Assembly: GCF_016862815.1 (NCBI RefSeq)
Contig: NZ_BONR01000003.1
Location: forward strand, 248,001 to 312,000
Source of the DNA: Demequina activiva
Lineage (GTDB): Bacteria; Actinomycetota; Actinomycetes; Actinomycetales; Demequinaceae
DNA: 64,000 bases
Direction: 5' to 3'
Of this stretch, positions 1 through 7,832 are shown one piece after another; the first letter of the stretch is position 1, and each line of letters starts with the position of its first letter. The notes beneath the pieces were generated by a model. It was not told the origin of the DNA. It worked only from the letters and a program-made list of their open reading frames with translations, and did no database searches. The translations under genes were made by a program, and so were the position numbers.

Positions 1-387
1 ACGACCGGCCATGACCAGCTCGATGGTGGGCGCGAATGCCACGGCGATGCTGGCCACGATGTGCACGGCCGTGGCGATGATGAGCGGTCGCCGGCGGCCG
101 AGCGCGTCGCTCAGCGGGCCCACGATGAGCTGTCCGAGAGCGAAGCCCACCATGGTGGCGGTCAGCGTGAGCTGGATCGCCGCGTCGCCCACTCCCAGGT
201 CCGCTGCGACATCAGGGAAGGCCGGGAGGTAGAGGTCGACGGTGAACGGACCAAGGGCGACGAGAGCGCCGAGCACGAGCACGTAGGTGAGCTTCTCGCG
301 ACGGGAGAGGGTACGACCGTAGGCCTGCGCAAGGGATGCGGCAGTGGCGGCTGGTGTGGCCTTGGGGGCGTGGAGGTCGGAAGACAC
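1..387 (-). CDS. Bcr/CflA-family MFS drug exporter, N-terminal part
   Basis: This is the first 129 codons of a multidrug efflux protein that runs off the left edge of the window. The translation has a short cytoplasmic N-terminus, then a first membrane helix ending in the motif TVDLYLPAFP (about residues 48-57). A second helix leads into GQLIVGPLSDALGRRRP, the loop 2-3 signature of the major facilitator superfamily in its Bcr/CflA form. Members are proton-driven 12-helix exporters in the cytoplasmic membrane. The start is GTG at 385-387; no strong ribosome binding site is visible, so an alternative start is possible. The substrate cannot be inferred. Confidence 0.85.
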   Translation of the reverse strand, partial: MSSDLHAPKATPAATAASLAQAYGRTLSRREKLTYVLVLGALVALGPFTVDLYLPAFPDVAADLGVGDAAIQLTLTATMVGFALGQLIVGPLSDALGRRRPLIIATAVHIVASIAVAFAPTIELVMAGR

Positions 388-500
388 AGGGGTGCACTCT
401 CTGAAGATCGGGCGGCGGCGCCAGGGAACTGGGGGGCCGCTCGCGAGGGTGCGGGAGGTCGGCCTGATCCAGTCAACGCCGACCAGGAAAGTCTAATTCC

Positions 501-512
501 TACCTAGTGGTA
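501..512. promoter_or_regulatory. possible operator upstream of the MFS exporter
   Basis: The AT-richer patch at 490-520 lies about 110 bases upstream of the exporter start and contains TACC-TAGT-GGTA, a dyad with 4-bp arms. Drug-exporter genes are commonly controlled by TetR or MarR repressors binding such dyads. No regulator gene is visible in the window next to it, so the assignment is weak. Confidence 0.25.
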
Positions 513-589
513 AGTCCATCCAAAGGTGAGAATGCTCACGCCAGCGTCGACAGCTCTCTGACGACGGGCGTTCATCCGCACAGAAGGCG

Positions 590-649
590 ACGGCCCCGCG
601 ATGCGCGGTGGGAGCCGCTCGGGCTCCATCCCACGCGCCGCGGGGCCGT
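590..649 (-). terminator. terminator downstream of nrdB
   Basis: An 11-bp perfect stem, ACGGCCCCGCG at 590-600 with its complement at 639-649, encloses a second imperfect stem around 608-634. It lies 18 bases past the nrdB stop in the direction of transcription. There is no long T tract, as is common in GC-rich actinobacterial terminators. Confidence 0.7.
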
Positions 650-667
650 TGCCCCGGTGCTCGGTGT

Positions 668-1654
668 CTACCTCTTGGTGGCCTGCGCGTTCACCTCGTA
701 CGAGGTGTTGGTGGCCTCGAAGAAGTTGACCAGCTGCAGGGTGTCGTTGGCGGTCGCCATCCACTTGGCGGGGTTCGACACGTTGTAGTGCGGGTCGAAG
801 CCGAGCTCCTCGAGCCGGCGGTCAGCGAGGTACCTCACGTACTGGTTCACGTAGTCCGCGTTGAGGCCGAGGATGCCCTTGGGGAGGAGGTCGCGGTTGT
901 AGCGCTCCTCCATCTCGACCGCATCGAGGATCATCTGGCGGATCTCGTCGGCGAAGTCGGGGTCCTGGAGGTCCTCGTTCTCCTCGAGCACGGTGAGGAT
1001 CAGGTTGATACCGAACTGCAGGTGCAGCGACTCGTCGCGGATCACCCAGTCCATGAGCGAACCGAAGTTGCGCAACAGGTTCCGCTGGCGGAAGGACAGC
1101 GCCACCATGAAGCCCGAGTAGAACCAGATGCCCTCGAGGATCACGTTGTATGCCACGAGGTTGCGGACGAAGTCCTTCTTGCCCTCGGTGGTGGAGATGT
1201 CGAGCGTCTCCTCCGTCATGCGACGGATGAAGTTGACCTCGAACTCCTCCTTCGCCGCCATCGACGGGACCGACACGTGGGACTCGTACGCGGCGTCGCG
1301 GTCGATCGGGAACGTCTCGAGGACGTACTCGAAGGACATGCAGTGGTTGGCCTCCTCCCACATCTGCTTCGCGAGGTACAGGTGGCACTCGGGAGCGTTG
1401 ATGTAGGGGTACACGCCAAAGGCCAGCGCCTTGTTGACGAGCAGCTCGTTGGGGTTGAAGTACGACATCAGGAAGGTGACGGCGTGCTTCTCCTCCTCCG
1501 TCATCTTCTTGAAGTCGGCGAGATCCTCGCCCAGCTGGATCTCGTTGGGGAACCACGTGTTCGCGACGGCCTGGTTGTAGAGGTCGTACGCCCACGGGTA
1601 CGTGATGGGCTTCAGCAGCAGTCCGTCCTGGATGCCGGTTCCGAGAATTGCCAT
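668..1654 (-). CDS. nrdB: ribonucleotide reductase class I beta subunit, class Ic-like (R2c)
   Basis: Small (R2) subunit of ribonucleotide reductase, 328 residues, which generates the oxidant that starts reduction of ribonucleotides to deoxyribonucleotides by NrdA. Aligned by eye to known R2 proteins, the metal ligands are E70 (NPNELLV), E101 and H104 (EEANH), E174 (ILEGIWFY), E208 and H211 (RDESLH). The first ligand is Glu rather than the usual Asp, and the position of the radical tyrosine holds Phe108. That combination is the hallmark of class Ic enzymes such as Chlamydia trachomatis R2, which use a Mn/Fe centre instead of a tyrosyl radical. The ATG start follows an AGGAAG ribosome binding site, 30 bases after the nrdA stop, so the genes form one operon. 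A class Ia or Ib assignment is disfavoured by the missing Tyr. Confidence 0.93.
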   Translation of the reverse strand: MAILGTGIQDGLLLKPITYPWAYDLYNQAVANTWFPNEIQLGEDLADFKKMTEEEKHAVTFLMSYFNPNELLVNKALAFGVYPYINAPECHLYLAKQMWEEANHCMSFEYVLETFPIDRDAAYESHVSVPSMAAKEEFEVNFIRRMTEETLDISTTEGKKDFVRNLVAYNVILEGIWFYSGFMVALSFRQRNLLRNFGSLMDWVIRDESLHLQFGINLILTVLEENEDLQDPDFADEIRQMILDAVEMEERYNRDLLPKGILGLNADYVNQYVRYLADRRLEELGFDPHYNVSNPAKWMATANDTLQLVNFFEATNTSYEVNAQATKR

Positions 1655-1684
1655 GATCTGATGCTTCCTATCCTGGTTGGCCGG

Positions 1685-4651
1685 TTACTGGCAGGACTCG
1701 CACTGGAGGGCCTCCATGGGGTCCACGGGGCACGCCACACCATCCACGAGCTCGGTGTCGCCGTTCGGCGAGGACACCGTGCTGTCCACCACGTCGAGCA
1801 CTGCCACACCCTGAGGTGCGACCGCAGCTGCGGTCTCGACGGAGCCCGTCGCGGCCGGAGGCTCGGTGGCGTCGGGCAGGGACGTGGGCGGCACCGCCGG
1901 CTTCTCGACGGGAGCCGAGGAGAACGCCTTCGCTGCGACGTCGGACAGCACCGATGCCGGCGCGGTCGCGATGGTGCTGGTCGTGGCCGGAGCCTCGGAC
2001 GCCGGAGCAGCCTCGGCCTTGGCTGCGGCAGCGCCGAAGCCCTTCTTGGCCGGCGCCACTGCGGCCGGTGCGGAGGCCTCCACGGCGGGCGCCTCCGCGA
2101 CCTCCGCGACGGTGCTCTCCGCGGTCCCGGCGGCCGATGCCTTCGAGGCGCCGAAGCCCTTGCGGGCGCCGAAGCCGCGACGCGACGGACCGCCGGTCGA
2201 GCCGCCGGAGGCGCTGGCGGCAGCCTTGTTGAGCTTCTCCGTCTTGTTGACGCGCACCGTCGACTGCTCGGCGGTGTGACGCGGCTTCATGTGGAGGTAG
2301 TACGTGGTCTTCACGCCGCGCTTCCACGCCGCGGAGTACAGGTCCATCATGTTCTCGACGTCGCGATCCGCGAGGTAGATGTTGCGGCTGATCGCCTGGT
2401 CGATCCACTTCTGGGCGCGTGCGGCGACCTCGATGAACGCGTAGGGCGAGAGCTGGAAGGAGGTCTTGTAGACGTCCTGCAGGTGCTGCGGAACCTCCTC
2501 GATCTGCGACAGGTCGCCCTGCACCTCGAGCAGGCGGTCCTTGACGTCCTCCCACAGGCCGAGCTCCTGGAGGTCCCGGACGAGGTTGCGGTTGACCTCG
2601 AGGAACTTTCCGGAGGAGGTGGCCCGCGAGAAGATCTGCGAGAACTGCGGGTCGAATCCGGGCGTGGTGCCGGCGACGAGGCCGATCGACGCCGTGGGCG
2701 CGACCGCCATCAGCGTGGCGTTGCGGATGCCGCCCTTGACCTTGGCGCGCAGCGAGTCCCAGTCCTGACGCGTGGTGCGGTTCACCTCGATCTCGACGCC
2801 ACGGTCGGCCTCGGTCTCGGCGATGGTGTCGAACGGCACCTTGCCCTGCGACCAGCCCGAGCCCTCGAAGTTGGTGTACGCCCCGCGCTCACGGGCGAGG
2901 TCGGCGGAGGCGTCGATCGCGTGGAAGGACACGAACTCCATGATCTCGTCGATGAGGTCGTAGGCCTCCTCGGACTCATAGGCGAGCCCCAGGCGCTCCG
3001 TGAGGTCGGTGAATCCCATGACGCCCAGGCCGACCGCGCGGTTCTCGGAGTTCGAGTGCTCGGACTCGGGGACCGAGGACAGCGTGATGTCGATGAGGTT
3101 GTCGAGCTGGCGGACGGCCAGGCGCGTGGACTTCTCCATGCGCTCCCAGTCGATCTTGCCGTCGACGAGGTGCTCGGACAGGTTCACCGAGGCCAGGTTG
3201 CAGACCGAGATGTTCTCGCGGTCCTGCGGCAGGCAGATCTCGGTGCACAGGTTCGACAGGTGGATGGTGCCGGTGTTGGTGTTGAGGGCACGGTTGTTGA
3301 TGGTGTCCTTCCACGTGAGCCACGGGTGCGACGAGCCCTGCAGCATCACGAGGATCGACTTGTACTGCTCGCGGGCGCGCATCTTCTTGAAGGTGCGCAT
3401 GCGACCCGCCTCGGCCAGCGCGACGTACTCGGCGTAGCGAGCGGAGAACGCGGAGCCCACCAGCTCGACCAGGTCAGGGGTCTCGGCCGGGTCGAACAGG
3501 TACCAGAAGTCGTCCGCCTCGACGCGCTTCATGAACTCGTCGGAGATCCACACCGCGGTGTTGGCGGTGCGGGTGCGGCGGTAGGGGTCGCCCGAGTTCT
3601 GGCGCAGGTCCAGGAACTGGGCGAAGTCCATGTGCCAGTTCTCCATGTAGAAGCACAGGGCGCCGAACTTCTTGCCACCCCTGGACACGGCGCGCAGCGT
3701 CGAGTCGATGGTGTGCATGAACGGGATGGGGCCGGTCGAGGTGGTGTTGTTCGACTTGATGGGCGAGCCCTCGGAGCGCAGCTTGGTGACGGACAGGCCG
3801 ATGCCGCCCGTGCCCTTGGTGAGCCACATGACGTCGCGCACGCTCTTGGCGATGTGCTCGATGTCGTCCTCCATCTGCATCACGAAGCAGTTGGAGAGCT
3901 GGGGGTACGAGGTGCCGGCGTTCACGAGCGTCGAGCCCGCGGGCAGGTAGTCGAGGCGCGAGATCTTCTCGTAGAACTGGATCGCCATCTCGGTGGGGTT
4001 GGCCTCGTTGAGCGCGAGGCCCATCGAGACGCGCATCCAGAAGTACTGGGGGACCTCGAGGGCCTTGCCGTGGCGATCCGTGATCATGTAGCGGTTGCGC
4101 ATCGTCACCGTGCCGATGTACTTCAGCAGGTCGTCGCGCTCGTGGTCGAGAGCCGCGGCGAGTGCGTCGAGGTCGAACCTGTCCTCGAGGCGCGTGTCGA
4201 GCAGCCCCTCCTCGACGGCGTCGCGGATGTAGCCCGGGAAGCGTGCCTGGTGCAGCAGCGCGAGCTCGAGGTTGGTCTCGTAGCCGCCGAGGACGCGCTT
4301 GTAGATGACCTTGCGCAGCAGGCGAGCGGCGACCGTGTCGAAGCTCGGGTCGTCCTTGACGTTCTGGACGGCGACGCCGATCGCGGCCTCGTCCAGCTGC
4401 TCGGTGGTGATGCCGTCGAACAGCGTGATCGCGAGCTCGGACGCGATCTGCGTGGTGATCGAGATCTGGTCCGGCAGGCCCTCCGCGGCGCGCTCGATCG
4501 CCTTGTTGATGCGATCGGCGTTGTACGGCTCGCGAGTGCCGTCACGCTTGGTGACGTGAATGCCGGTACGGGACGGGTTGGCCTCTGCGACCGCATCCGC
4601 GACAACGGCGTCGTTGACGCTGTCCTGGGCGGTGTTCTCCGTGATCGTCAC
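1685..4651 (-). CDS. nrdA: ribonucleotide reductase class I alpha subunit
   Basis: Large catalytic subunit, 988 residues from the GTG at 4649-4651, which follows an AGGGGAG ribosome binding site; a longer frame upstream has no such site. An ATP-cone occupies about residues 30-120 (IHVTKRDGTREPYNADR), so dATP/ATP activity control is expected. The catalytic core follows, with the redox Cys in SNCFV, the finger-loop NLCTEI (radical Cys and catalytic Glu) and the third Cys in SVCNLAS. The Tyr pair of the radical path is in TTYYLHM. After the core comes a tail of roughly 170 residues rich in Ala, Pro and Ser that repeats a GFGA motif (RRGFGARKGFGAS, KKGFGAAAAK) before the terminal redox pair CESC. 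That linker is much longer than in Escherichia coli NrdA. It is cotranscribed with nrdB. Confidence 0.96.
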   Translation of the reverse strand: MTITENTAQDSVNDAVVADAVAEANPSRTGIHVTKRDGTREPYNADRINKAIERAAEGLPDQISITTQIASELAITLFDGITTEQLDEAAIGVAVQNVKDDPSFDTVAARLLRKVIYKRVLGGYETNLELALLHQARFPGYIRDAVEEGLLDTRLEDRFDLDALAAALDHERDDLLKYIGTVTMRNRYMITDRHGKALEVPQYFWMRVSMGLALNEANPTEMAIQFYEKISRLDYLPAGSTLVNAGTSYPQLSNCFVMQMEDDIEHIAKSVRDVMWLTKGTGGIGLSVTKLRSEGSPIKSNNTTSTGPIPFMHTIDSTLRAVSRGGKKFGALCFYMENWHMDFAQFLDLRQNSGDPYRRTRTANTAVWISDEFMKRVEADDFWYLFDPAETPDLVELVGSAFSARYAEYVALAEAGRMRTFKKMRAREQYKSILVMLQGSSHPWLTWKDTINNRALNTNTGTIHLSNLCTEICLPQDRENISVCNLASVNLSEHLVDGKIDWERMEKSTRLAVRQLDNLIDITLSSVPESEHSNSENRAVGLGVMGFTDLTERLGLAYESEEAYDLIDEIMEFVSFHAIDASADLARERGAYTNFEGSGWSQGKVPFDTIAETEADRGVEIEVNRTTRQDWDSLRAKVKGGIRNATLMAVAPTASIGLVAGTTPGFDPQFSQIFSRATSSGKFLEVNRNLVRDLQELGLWEDVKDRLLEVQGDLSQIEEVPQHLQDVYKTSFQLSPYAFIEVAARAQKWIDQAISRNIYLADRDVENMMDLYSAAWKRGVKTTYYLHMKPRHTAEQSTVRVNKTEKLNKAAASASGGSTGGPSRRGFGARKGFGASKASAAGTAESTVAEVAEAPAVEASAPAAVAPAKKGFGAAAAKAEAAPASEAPATTSTIATAPASVLSDVAAKAFSSAPVEKPAVPPTSLPDATEPPAATGSVETAAAVAPQGVAVLDVVDSTVSSPNGDTELVDGVACPVDPMEALQCESCQ

Positions 4652-4818
4652 GTTTCTCCCCTCGCACATGTGCGTTGTTTCTGACCCGCGCGGGCCATGG
4701 TTCTGTGTTCTGCTGATGTCCGCTGGGGCCGGGGCGACGCCCACTGAGGGAGGCGACGTCGGGAGCGCGAAGCGTGATCCGACACTAACGTGGCCGGGGC
4801 GAAATCACAACCTTGTAA

Positions 4819-4865
4819 CACCAAGATGTGGGACTTTTCTGGGAAGTGACCACTAGATGTTGTGG
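4819..4865 (-). promoter_or_regulatory. paired NrdR boxes upstream of nrdA
   Basis: Two related 16-mers lie at 4819-4834 and 4850-4865. The second, CCACTAGATGTTGTGG, is a near-perfect dyad that matches the NrdR consensus (ACAC-W-A-N6-W-GTGT type) at most informative positions. The first is weaker, but its AGATGT core is exactly 31 bp from the core of the second, i.e. three helical turns. NrdR-repressed promoters typically carry two boxes at this spacing. They sit 170-215 bases upstream of the nrdA start, implying a long leader or a promoter overlapping the boxes. The nrdR gene itself is not in the window. Confidence 0.65.
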
Positions 4866-5116
4866 TCCTGTGGAGAAAGCTGTGTAAACGCTGTGGACAG
4901 CGCGGCGTGTCGTCCACACCCAGGTGCGAAACCTGGGGAACACTTGCCCACCGCGCGATCCGAGCCACCGCACCACTGTCTCACCGGGGTCTGACATCGC
5001 CGCCGCCCAGGTCACGACAGCGGCCACCCTCTCCCGCATCGGCCGGCTTGAAACACCACTGTCCGCGTGATCCGCGGGGCGCGAAGGGTCGCCGGGACTC
5101 GACAGTGAGAGCGCGC
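4866..5116. other. intergenic DNA between the upp terminator and the nrdA control region
   Basis: About 250 bases without a credible gene, part of a 503-base gap between upp and nrdA. Short open frames here lack ribosome binding sites and recognisable protein sequence. Nothing else was identified. Confidence 0.5.
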
Positions 5117-5155
5117 GCGATCACGGCGCGAGACGCCGCGCGGCGGGGTGATCGC
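5117..5155 (-). terminator. terminator at the end of upp
   Basis: GCGATCAC at 5117-5124 pairs with GTGATCGC at 5148-5155 around a very GC-rich inner region. The right arm overlaps the upp stop codon. It would form a hairpin in the upp transcript. Confidence 0.55.
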
Positions 5156-5796
5156 TAGTGGTCGACGATCCCGTAGAGCCGGTCGCCCGCGTCGCCCAGC
5201 CCGGGAACGATGTAGCCCACCTCGTTGAGCCTCTCGTCGACCTGCGCGACCACCACGGATACGTCGGCACGGTCGCCGATGGCGTCGCGCACGTGCTCGA
5301 TGCCCTCGGGGGCCGCGAGCAGGCACACGCAGGTCACGTCGGTCGCACCCCGCTCGAGCGCGTACTCGATGGCCGCGACCAGCGACCCGCCCGTGGCGAG
5401 CATCGGGTCGATGAGGAACACCTGGCGTCCCGTGAGGTCCTCCGGGAGACGGTTCGCATAGGTGACGGCCTCGAGGGTCTCCTCATCTCGCTTGAGGCCC
5501 AGGAAGCCCACCTCGGCGCTGGGGATCAGGCGCGTCATGCCGTCGAGCATCCCCAGTCCCGCGCGCAGGATCGGCACGATGATGGGCGGCGGGTCCGCGA
5601 TCTTGGTGCCCGTCGCGGTGGTCAGCGGGGTCTCGACCTCGCACTCCTCGACCGTCACCTCCCGCGTGGCCTCGTACGCGAGCAGCGTCACCAGCTCGTC
5701 CACGAGGAGACGGAACGTGGGCGACGGCGTGCGCTTGTCGCGCAGCACGGTGACCTTGTGGCGGATGAGCGGGTGGTCCGCGACGTGCAGATGCAT
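5155..5796 (-). CDS. upp: uracil phosphoribosyltransferase
   Basis: Salvages uracil by joining it to PRPP to give UMP, in the cytosol. The 213 residues match the family's usual length (about 210). The PRPP-binding loop is [12 protein letters not shown], residues about 126-137, and the uracil-binding C-terminus [16 protein letters not shown] is complete. The ATG at 5794-5796 follows GTGGAG. It is divergent from tadA, with 35 bases between the two starts, so the promoters must overlap. Confidence 0.96.
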   Translation of the reverse strand: MHLHVADHPLIRHKVTVLRDKRTPSPTFRLLVDELVTLLAYEATREVTVEECEVETPLTTATGTKIADPPPIIVPILRAGLGMLDGMTRLIPSAEVGFLGLKRDEETLEAVTYANRLPEDLTGRQVFLIDPMLATGGSLVAAIEYALERGATDVTCVCLLAAPEGIEHVRDAIGDRADVSVVVAQVDERLNEVGYIVPGLGDAGDRLYGIVDH

Positions 5797-5831
5797 GGCT
5801 CCACGTTACCGCCCGCAGGTAGCCTGGCGAG

Positions 5832-6284
5832 GTGGAGAACTGGACCGAGGCGATGGGCGAGGCGCTCGAGCTGGCCGCCCGCGCATCGGCCGTGGGCGAC
5901 GTGCCGGTGGGCGCCGTCGTGGTGGATGCGAGCGGCGCCGTGATCGGCCGGGGATGGAACCGCCGCGAGGTGGAGCATGATCCCACCGCCCACGCCGAGG
6001 TGCTCGCTCTGCGCGAGGCCGCCGCGGCCGCCGCGAGCTGGCGGCTCGACGGCTGCACGCTCGTCGTGACCCTCGAGCCGTGCGTGATGTGCGCGGGCGC
6101 GGCGCTCGCCGCCCGCATCCCGCGCATCGTGCTGGGCGCGTGGGACGAGAAGGCGGGCGCCACCGGCTCCCAGTGGGACGTGGTGCGCGACGCGCGCATC
6201 GGCGCGAAGGTGGAGGTGATCTCCGGCGTGCGTGCCGCAGAGAGCGCCTCCCTGCTCACAGCATTCTTCGAGGCGCGGCGCTGA
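5832..6284 (+). CDS. tadA: tRNA-specific adenosine deaminase
   Basis: Converts the wobble adenosine of tRNA-Arg(ACG) to inosine, 150 residues. The zinc-dependent deaminase signature is complete: HAEV with the proton-shuttle Glu near residue 55, and PCVMCAGA with two Cys ligands. The early DVPVGAVVV stretch and the short length are typical of TadA rather than cytosine deaminase. The start is GTG at 5832. It is followed 5 bases later by a probably broken small gene and then a tRNA gene. Confidence 0.92.
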   Translation: MENWTEAMGEALELAARASAVGDVPVGAVVVDASGAVIGRGWNRREVEHDPTAHAEVLALREAAAAAASWRLDGCTLVVTLEPCVMCAGAALAARIPRIVLGAWDEKAGATGSQWDVVRDARIGAKVEVISGVRAAESASLLTAFFEARR

Positions 6285-6288
6285 GCCC

Positions 6289-6463
6289 ATGACCGAGCGC
6301 CCCCGCCGGCGCGCCGCGCTGGCCCATCGCGCCGCAGATGGCGCTCACCCTCACCATCCCGCTGCTCGTCGGACTCGCCGTCGACCGGATGCGGGCTCGC
6401 GGTCGCGGTGAGCATCGCTCCCCTGATTCGCCGGAAGCACTGGGCGGTGACGCCGCCGATTAG
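6289..6463 (+). pseudogene. possible frameshifted small membrane-protein gene
   Basis: An ATG at 6289, five bases past tadA, opens a frame beginning MTERP that runs into a CCCCC tract at 6300-6304. Beyond the tract the plausible protein is in another frame: PRWPIAPQMALTLTIPLL, continuing VGLAVDRMRARG to a stop at 6461-6463. Removing one C joins the two parts into about 57 residues with a single hydrophobic helix followed by basic residues. Either this is a broken gene, a sequencing error in the homopolymer, or the ATG at 6338 starts a shorter real peptide. The family is not recognised. Confidence 0.35.
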
Positions 6464-6496
6464 GAGACAGCGTGAACAGCCGGTAATCTTTTCGGC

Positions 6497-6587
6497 GGTG
6501 ACGTGTCCGAGCGGCCGAAGGTGCAGCACTCGAAATGCTGTGTACGGTAACCCCGTACCGTGGGTTCAAATCCCACCGTCACCGCCA
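6497..6587 (+). tRNA. tRNA-Ser (anticodon CGA)
   Basis: The 7-bp acceptor stem GGTGACG pairs with CGTCACC at 6577-6583. The anticodon loop CTCGAAA is at 6529-6535, with anticodon CGA at 6531-6533. There is a long class II variable arm (GTACGG...CCGTAC), a T arm GTGGGTTCAAATCCCAC and an encoded CCA at 6585-6587. At 91 nt it reads UCG codons. Confidence 0.97.
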
Positions 6588-6592
6588 CAGTG

Positions 6593-6625
6593 AGAGCCCG
6601 GTTCCCCGCAGGGGAGCCGGGCTCT
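6593..6625 (+). terminator. rho-independent terminator of tRNA-Ser(CGA)
   Basis: A strong hairpin with 9-bp outer arms (AGAGCCCGG with CCGGGCTCT) and an inner TCCCC/GGGGA stem around a GCA loop begins six bases after the tRNA and is followed by a short T-rich stretch. Confidence 0.85.
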
Positions 6626-6724
6626 TGCTATTCCCCGGCAGGGCCGATGCGCCACGCCAGACACCCTTCCCGCGCCCCCACGGGCGCGCGCCTGTAACGT
6701 CACGTGGAGAGGGAAGGGACGCTC

Positions 6725-7789
6725 ATGACGCCACCGGCAGAGCAGGGAGCGGGACCCGCGAGGGTTCCGTTGCGAGAGCGCGAGAACACGACTCTCGAGC
6801 TCACCGCCACCGGGCTGGCCGCCCTCGCCTTCGTGGTGGTCGCCGCGGTCGCGCTGCCGGTGTTCAGGCTCGAGGCCGCACCCATCTCCGGACCGGGCTC
6901 CGTGGGGCAGTACGCGGCCGTCGCCGCCGCGGTCGCCGCCGCCCTCGCCTTCGCGGCAGGTCGCTACGCGCTCCACACGCGCTCGCGGCCGCGCATGGGC
7001 GGCGTGCTGGACGTCGTGGACGTCGCAGCGCTCGCGCTCGCACACGGGATCATCGCGCTGCTGGGCTGGACGCTCGCCGCGGCCATCATGGCGGAGGCCT
7101 TCATCGGAGCGACGGTCTTCGCTCTGCCCGTGCTCGCCGTCAGCGGAGCGGCGGCGGCCGTGTCCGCCTACATCGCCTTCCTGTCCGCGGTGAACATGGG
7201 CCCGCAGCTCCTCGCCGTGGTGCTGGCGACGTTCCTCGTGGGCGGCGTGCTCGCGAGCGCGCTGACCGCGAGCGACCCCGAGTGGTGGATGCAGAACCTC
7301 AGCACGCTCGGGATCTCGGACGATCTCTCGGCGCGCGCCTTCAACATCACTCTCGTCATCGCGGGCTTCCTGGTGACGGTGCTGGCGCGCGTGGCCACGC
7401 GCGAGCTGCCGACGGCGACAGCGGGCGGCCAGCGGCGCGTCCTCGGCGCGCTCGTCCTCGTGGGCGTCTTCCTGGGCTGCGTGGGGATCTTCAACGTGGA
7501 CACCCGGTTCTGGATCCACACGGCCGTCGCGAGCGGCATGGTGGTGGCGTTCGGAGTCCTCACCATTCGGCTGCGCGCCTGGGTGCCCGGGATCTCCCGC
7601 GCATTCCTGCCCGTGGGCTGGGCGTTCCTCGCCATCATCGTGGTGCTCGCCGCATTCTTCGCCGCCGGCTACTACTCGCTCACCGCCGTCGAGCTCGTCG
7701 CGGGCGTGCTGGTCTTCACGTGGATCATCCTGTTCCAGCGCAACGTGGGCGCGCTCGACGCTGACACCGCGCGCGGGGGCGCCGCCTAG
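6725..7789 (+). CDS. DUF998-like multipass membrane protein
   Basis: A 354-residue integral membrane protein of unknown function. About ten hydrophobic segments are visible. The central motif WMQNLSTLG, followed by SARAFNITLVIAGFLVTV, resembles the DUF998 family, whose members carry a conserved (S)xLG segment after a lumenal loop. The protein ends with a helix and a short charged tail. The ATG at 6725 follows GGAAGGGA at 6711-6718 and is preferred over a GTG 21 bases upstream. It stands alone between a terminator and the arabinofuranosidase gene, whose start lies 43 bases downstream, so the two could be cotranscribed. Confidence 0.8.
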   Translation: MTPPAEQGAGPARVPLRERENTTLELTATGLAALAFVVVAAVALPVFRLEAAPISGPGSVGQYAAVAAAVAAALAFAAGRYALHTRSRPRMGGVLDVVDVAALALAHGIIALLGWTLAAAIMAEAFIGATVFALPVLAVSGAAAAVSAYIAFLSAVNMGPQLLAVVLATFLVGGVLASALTASDPEWWMQNLSTLGISDDLSARAFNITLVIAGFLVTVLARVATRELPTATAGGQRRVLGALVLVGVFLGCVGIFNVDTRFWIHTAVASGMVVAFGVLTIRLRAWVPGISRAFLPVGWAFLAIIVVLAAFFAAGYYSLTAVELVAGVLVFTWIILFQRNVGALDADTARGGAA

Positions 7790-7832
7790 GCGCGAGCCGC
7801 TGTTGGCCGCACGCGCTGCCGTGCGCCAGACT

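Noticed and set aside
608-4684. A 1358-codon open frame on the plus strand through nrdAB
   Set aside because: It is the antisense shadow of nrdA and nrdB in a GC-rich genome. The translation is low-complexity Leu/Val/Glu/Arg sequence with no domain.
4652-5154. A riboswitch (for example cobalamin) upstream of nrdA
   Set aside because: No cobalamin-box-like or other conserved aptamer sequence was found. NrdR boxes explain regulation better.
6535-7764. A 409-codon frame starting inside tRNA-Ser(CGA)
   Set aside because: Its start lies in the tRNA anticodon arm and the rest is Arg-rich shadow of the DUF998 gene.
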